Both the position numbers and the translations under genes were made by a program. Below are positions 43,831 to 49,800 of a DNA stretch of 64,000 bases, piece after piece. Within the stretch, counting starts at the first letter, position 1. Each line of letters starts with the position of its first letter. The notes under the pieces were generated by a model. That model ran no database searches. It saw only the letters and a program-made list of their open reading frames with translations, and was not told the DNA's origin. This DNA is from Macrosoma leucophasiata (taxonomy: Eukaryota; Arthropoda; Insecta; Lepidoptera; Hedylidae): contig JAWQUS010000022.1 in assembly GCA_036365455.1 (NCBI GenBank), positions 5,518,001 to 5,582,000 on the forward strand, in the 5' to 3' direction.

Positions 43831-46800
43831 GTGTGTGTGTAAAAAAAACCGTACGCAACAAGACATATTACACATCGACTTCGGAAATTCTCGGCTCTGT
43901 AGAACGTTTTCGAACACAAGCTATGTAACGTTTGTCGACCATTTTGATCAAGTTTTTTGCCAATACCGGACTATTAGTGCTTACGTAGGCAGTGTGCAGC
44001 AGAGATAACGCTCTACGAACTCGAAACTAGCCAATTATGTTTTCATAACCTCGATATGCAATATCTCTTGACGGGTATTGTACATTACCTCTTGTGCTGA
44101 GCAACAGGCATATTTCTCCTCACACTTTCCAATTTCTGCCTCGATATATCAGCAACTTTATAACAAGGGGATTCCTCCCCGCAGTCGGCCAATACTTCAC
44201 CCCAGGGGTCCACGCAGAGGGCGTGGCCGTAGGACCTCCGTTTGGGATTGTGATGCCCTGTCTGAGCTGCTGCTATTACATAGCATTGAGTCTCTGTCGC
44301 TCGGGACCTAGGAATTACAGAAATGCTGTTATATTCTGTAGCGTACGTAATAGCGCCATCTAGTAAAATAAAGAAGAAACTACGAGTGAGAACTACAATT
44401 ACTTTACAAGCTTGAACGATGATGATAGGCTGAATCGCGCTTACGAAGTTTTCGTAAAAGTTGCCTTATATAAAACAACTTTCCAACGTTAATTATTGGA
44501 CAGTGGACACTGCGGTCTCTCGACTCGAGCTACTGATATTATAATAGAACGAATAATATAATTGTCCAGTATGTAACGTGACTTTGGGCCTGTATTTCTC
44601 TGACGGTGTAGGCAGAGATAACAAATGTCTACACGCAATAATGTATTCGTGTGGTGTCAACCTGTACCGAAAGACTACGCTAGATAAGGTCTAGGTCTTG
44701 AGTAATCGCTGGACAAGGCAGGCTCATGTCCAGCAGTGGACATCATTTCGGCCGAAATGATGATAATGATGTCTGTTGGCAAGGCTAGCTAAAACGGAAT
44801 TAGAGAGCGTATGCACCATCACATTATTATATTTAAAGATATTTAATTTACGAATACCATCTAATCAGAACACTATAACGGTAATGTTCTGAGACATATT
44901 GTCATGTCTCTGTGATAGTTACTACAGGGCCATACATTACCTTCTAACCGGAACACAATAGTGCTGAACACTACCACTAGGCGGCAGATAGATTAGGTAA
45001 TGCGGTGGTGCCTACACCTTCGCGCTCTGTCGCTGTTTACTTACCTTAACAGTAAATGCCAATGTGCTTGCCCTGTTGTATAGGTAAATGCAGAAGGATA
45101 CGTCAAAATATCTGCTCTTAGACCACTTAAAGATGTACTTAACTCAGGAAATCGCATATCGTAGCATATCGCAAGACCTGGAAGATATATATATTATAAT
45201 AATGGCAACCCTCGTCACGTCCCACTGCTGAGCACGAGTCTCTCCCTTTTTGGGGGGGTGGCCTGGACCCTACCCCACCACGCTGCTCCAATGCGGCTTG
45301 GTGGAGATAAGGGTTAGTGGCCAACCCGCTGTCGGATGTTTTCTGCCTACGAAAGAGACAATCGGCTAGTGTCAACTTTAGTGTTATCTCTGCTGCACAC
45401 TGCCTACGTAAGCACTAAAAGTCTGGCATTGGTTAAAACTTGATTGAATGATGAAAACGGTCGGCAAATCTCAGATTGGTAATGTGCGAAAGAGATAACG
45501 CTCTACAGTGAGGAAATTATGCGTAGTCTCTCTTCTGAGGTGGATGAGCAATAAATCTTGCCGAGTGCTGTAGGTCTAAATCGGAACGAAATTCTCCCTA
45601 GTAAAGCAATGTCGCAGTCGTCTCAGTCTAAGCCTGGCTTGTACCACGATATTTGTTAAAGTTAAAGTTATTGTAACATTTCATATCCTTCTCTAACTCT
45701 AACTGATTTCTTAAAGTTCAAATATCGTGGTGCATCCCAGGCTAAGGGTCATAGCTCACTCACTACGGCCACCCGACGCCCGACCTGCTCGTTTTACAGC
45801 ATCCACCCGTTGTCGACGGGTGGTCCACGGGTGAACGACGCGATATTACTTGTGAACGAGCCTCGAGCGGTTTGCACTCATTACATCAAAACCTCTCCGT
45901 AATGCTTCGACCGCAAGCCGTCAACGCGCGGAAGGCGCGCGGTCCACTTGGAAACAGCGCGTTGGCAATGCAAAGTCAACGCAAGACAAGCTAGTGGTCA
46001 CCGATTAGACCAGTCGCCGCCCGCGCGTTGACGGCTTGCAAGAAGCATTACGGAGAGGTTTTGATGTAATGAGTGCAAACCGCTCGAGGCGGTCGGACGG
46101 GTGCCGGTTGGCCGTAGTGAGTACATTAAGGCGCCAACTAGTGGAAGACAGACGAAACCTCACCGTACTTGTCTAGTACGGTAGATGGCGTGTCAATCGA
46201 ATTACGTCGCACATACGAAGTTATCTCAAGAGTTGGCATACATACAACGTCAAACGTTGTGCAGCGGCCCGTCAGGCGCTACCACCTCGCCTGGTCGGAG
46301 GATCTTCCCTTTTCGTCGGAGAAACATTTCTAGTCAATTCTAGGACTCACTCTTCACAACCCTTAATCGTAAGAGCCACCTTGTCAGTTAAACTAATTAA
46401 TTTTTATTTTTACATTACTTACTTTACCTACCAATCTTGCCGATGGGTGAGTCAACGGGTGATACAACATGGGCGCCAGGCGTACAGAAATCGCTCTCCT
46501 TCAATCTCACATTCTTCTCTGGTATTTCTACATCGAACAGATGTAGTTTTCTGTATGCTTGGACTATTTCACCCTTGTTGTCTATTATGAGATGGGTGTT
46601 GAATATTTTGGTTGGATCGCTTTCGTTCTGAAACGTGTAAATTATTTTTCTATACTCGGGTTGCACTACGATATCTGTTAAAGTTAAAGTTATTGTAACA
46701 TTTCACATCCTTCTCTAACCTAAAGATCTTTTGGTGCAACCCAGGCTCAGAGTTAGAAAAAGGGTTGCCAACTTTTCCAGCCGCCATAACCGGACAACAA

Positions 46801-49800
46801 ATTGAATCGGATCATACTTGGTCAAAATCGAAAAAAACGAATAACTAATTAAAAATAATAATGAAAAAGTTTTTCTTTGAGGTTTATTTCTTCCCCAGGT
46901 TTTGGGTTATCACTTTGTGGCAATATTTTTAAATATTTTTCCTAATCTACCCTCTATTTTGGAAATTTTGTATCAAGTTTTTCTAAATGTTTAAAAAGGC
47001 AGTTTACTGTCAACAAACCCCTGAAGATGATATGTGATCGAAACCAGTTGGGGAAAATGTTTAATTGTAATAAATAAAATCTAATGGAACCCCTTGTATG
47101 CCTCAACCGCCCACTTGCCGCGCCCCACGCGCCTTGCAGCTTCAGTCACTGTAGTTCAGTCTGCACTGCGGCAGTCGTGGTACTTCACGCCGCGCGTCAC
47201 GTTTATAATACTTGCTGACCGGACAAATTGAATCCGAAAGTGAGCGACCTGACCCCAACAATTCCTTCTAAAACCCAACACGAAAACCGGATGGTTGGCA
47301 GCCCTGGTTAGAACATAGGTACAGTAGGTACACCTGTATTGTTTTAATACAGGTGTAGTAGGTACACCTGTATTGTTTAATACAGGTGTACCTCTTATCA
47401 TCATATCTTCCGGACTGTTCACGAGACTACACGAGGGAACCCGAGTACGAGAGTGTGGACTACACAGTACGTTCTGGTTAGATCGTACAATATGGCCCTG
47501 TTATAAAAATCACACAGGCAATGCATATGCATTTTCTGGATTTTGTGTAGATGTCTATTGGCTGCAGTCATCACTTAATATCAATGTGAGCTCAAGGCTA
47601 ATCTGCCACTTTCGTTTCATAAAAAAAATATGCTCAATTTAACAATAATATGGCTACGACGTACATTTTTTTTTAATGTTATGGAAGTGGCAAACAAGCA
47701 TGCAGTTCACATTGATGTTAAGTGATGACTGCAGCCTATAGACACCCACACAAAGACCAAGGTCAAAATGCAGATGCGTTACCACTCCTAAGGCTGAAGG
47801 TGTTATGCCTCTGTGCCGGAAATTACAAGGCCGTACATTACCACCTGAACGGAACACGATAGTGCTGAACACTACCTTTTAGCGGCAAGTATATTAGATA
47901 ATGCGGTGGTGCCTACGCCCGCGAGCTCCGTCACTGGAGCTCTACCACCAGTAAAAAAAATATATATACATACCTTCTCATGAACTCCTCCCATAGACAA
48001 CCAAACATTATACTTTGCTGCCAATTCCTTATAATGTTTCACAGTTTCTCCAGTCAAGATGGGTTCAGCGGAAGAGAGAGTATCTTGTCGATTGTCACAA
48101 ATATAGTCACAGGCTTCAGGGAAGAATATCATCTGCAATGTAGAATTTAACATCACGCCTGTGATCTTCAAAGGGGTAAGCAGAAGTAAATGCATACACC
48201 CACGATTCTTGCCTGGGTTGCACTACGATATTAGTTAAAGCAGAGAATATGTAATAATACTACGTATATGGAGACTTCGACGTCCCGCCCGATTACCCCG
48301 CATCACCCAACCTCTTCCCCTCTATGTGCGAGGGTTGGTATTATCTACGTGCTACGCACACAGATGCACGTGTAAATACACGTCACTGATTGATGTCTAT
48401 GTAATAGAGACAGCGTATGTATGGAATTTTGGCGGAGTGTCCGCAGTGTGGTTAAAGTTATTGTAACATTGTGTTTTTACTGGTGGTAGAGCTCCAGTGA
48501 CGGAGCTCGCGGGCGTAGGCACCACCGCATTACCTAATATACTTGCCGCTAAATGGTAGTGTTCAACACTATCGTGTTCCGGTCAGGTGGTAATGTACGG
48601 CCCTGTAATTTCCGGCACAGAGGCATAAGACCTTAGGCCTCAGGAGTGGTAACGCATCTGCATTTTGACCTTGGTCTTTGTGTGGGTGTATATAGGCTGC
48701 AGTCATCACTTAACATCAATGTGAACTGCATGCTTGTTTACCACTTCCATTACATAAAAAATAAAAAAAAACATTTTATACACTTTAAAAGATTTCTTAA
48801 AGTTAGAGAAGGATGTGAAATGTTACAATAACTTTTACTTTGACAAAGATTGTTTTGCAACCCAGGCTTAAATTGCGTTTTAGCACATGTAATAGGTCTA
48901 AAACAAATGTAAAATTAAAACATGTGTGCGAAATTGTTTACGTATTTTGTTAAAGTCAAGGTGTGAGTTTCGTAGTAATAGACGATTTTTGTAGTGTGTG
49001 TGCATCACACGTGGTTCCCCCGCAAAAATAAATTACAGACTGTTTTGCATCGGTAATAAACGCTATGGCTACTCCCCTCCGGTCCGCCGCGGCGGCTGTA
49101 AGTAAGTAAGTAAGTAAAAAGGCTGGTTTTAGTCTTACGCCGACGCCACGCGCACCGTCAGCGCTGATGGCCGAGATATCGCACCTTGAAGAAGCGTTTT
49201 CGAATGACGCGTAACTATCAGCGCGCACGGTGGTCAGCGCTGATAGCTACACGGCCACACGCGTCGCGCGTCGGCCCCGCGTAGTTGTCGGCGCTGACGG
49301 TCGCACGAGCGCCTCTGCTTTCAATGAGCGTTCTAGTGTCGAGCGGAGCGCACGTCGTCAGCGCGTACAGTCATGGCGACTCGCGAAGTGGATACAGGTC
49401 GAGTTAAAGGCGGTCAGTACGATACTAAAACGAGCCACGTTAAGCTCAGCGCTGACAAACTACGCGCTGAGCTATGAGCGCTGACGCTGCGCGTGCCGTC
49501 GGCGTAAGACTAAAACCAGCCAAACTTTTTACGTCGGCTGGTAGCACGTGTTGCTCTTTACTAAACGGATTCTTAATGCGGTGTTCTAGGACTGGGTTTT
49601 TTATACATACATATGGGCCTAAGTAACTTTTTACTGGTGGTAGAGCTCTAGTGACGGAGCTTGCGCGCGTAGGCACCACCGCATTACCTAATATACTTGC
49701 CGCTAAATGGTAGTGTTCAGCACTATCGTGTTCCGGTCAGGTGGTAATGTACGGTCCCGTAATTTTCGGCTCAGAGGCTTAACACCTTAGGCCTCAGGAG

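Larger units (their letters stand above)
48213..48872. mobile_element. GCCTGGGTTGCAC MITE interrupted by two insertions
   Basis: Outer ends GCCTGGGTTGCACTACGATA and TTGTTTTGCAACCCAGGC. Fam-G (48241-48450) and Fam-A (48480-48758) are inserted. It also abuts a 60-bp Fam-B tail at 48152-48210. Confidence 0.75.

Noticed and set aside
43763..44008. Val-Cys repeat frame
   Set aside because: Translation of the (GT)n microsatellite.
45139..45375. 78-codon minus-strand frame over NitFhit exon 5
   Set aside because: Wrong frame; the spliced frame gives the nitrilase cysteine block.
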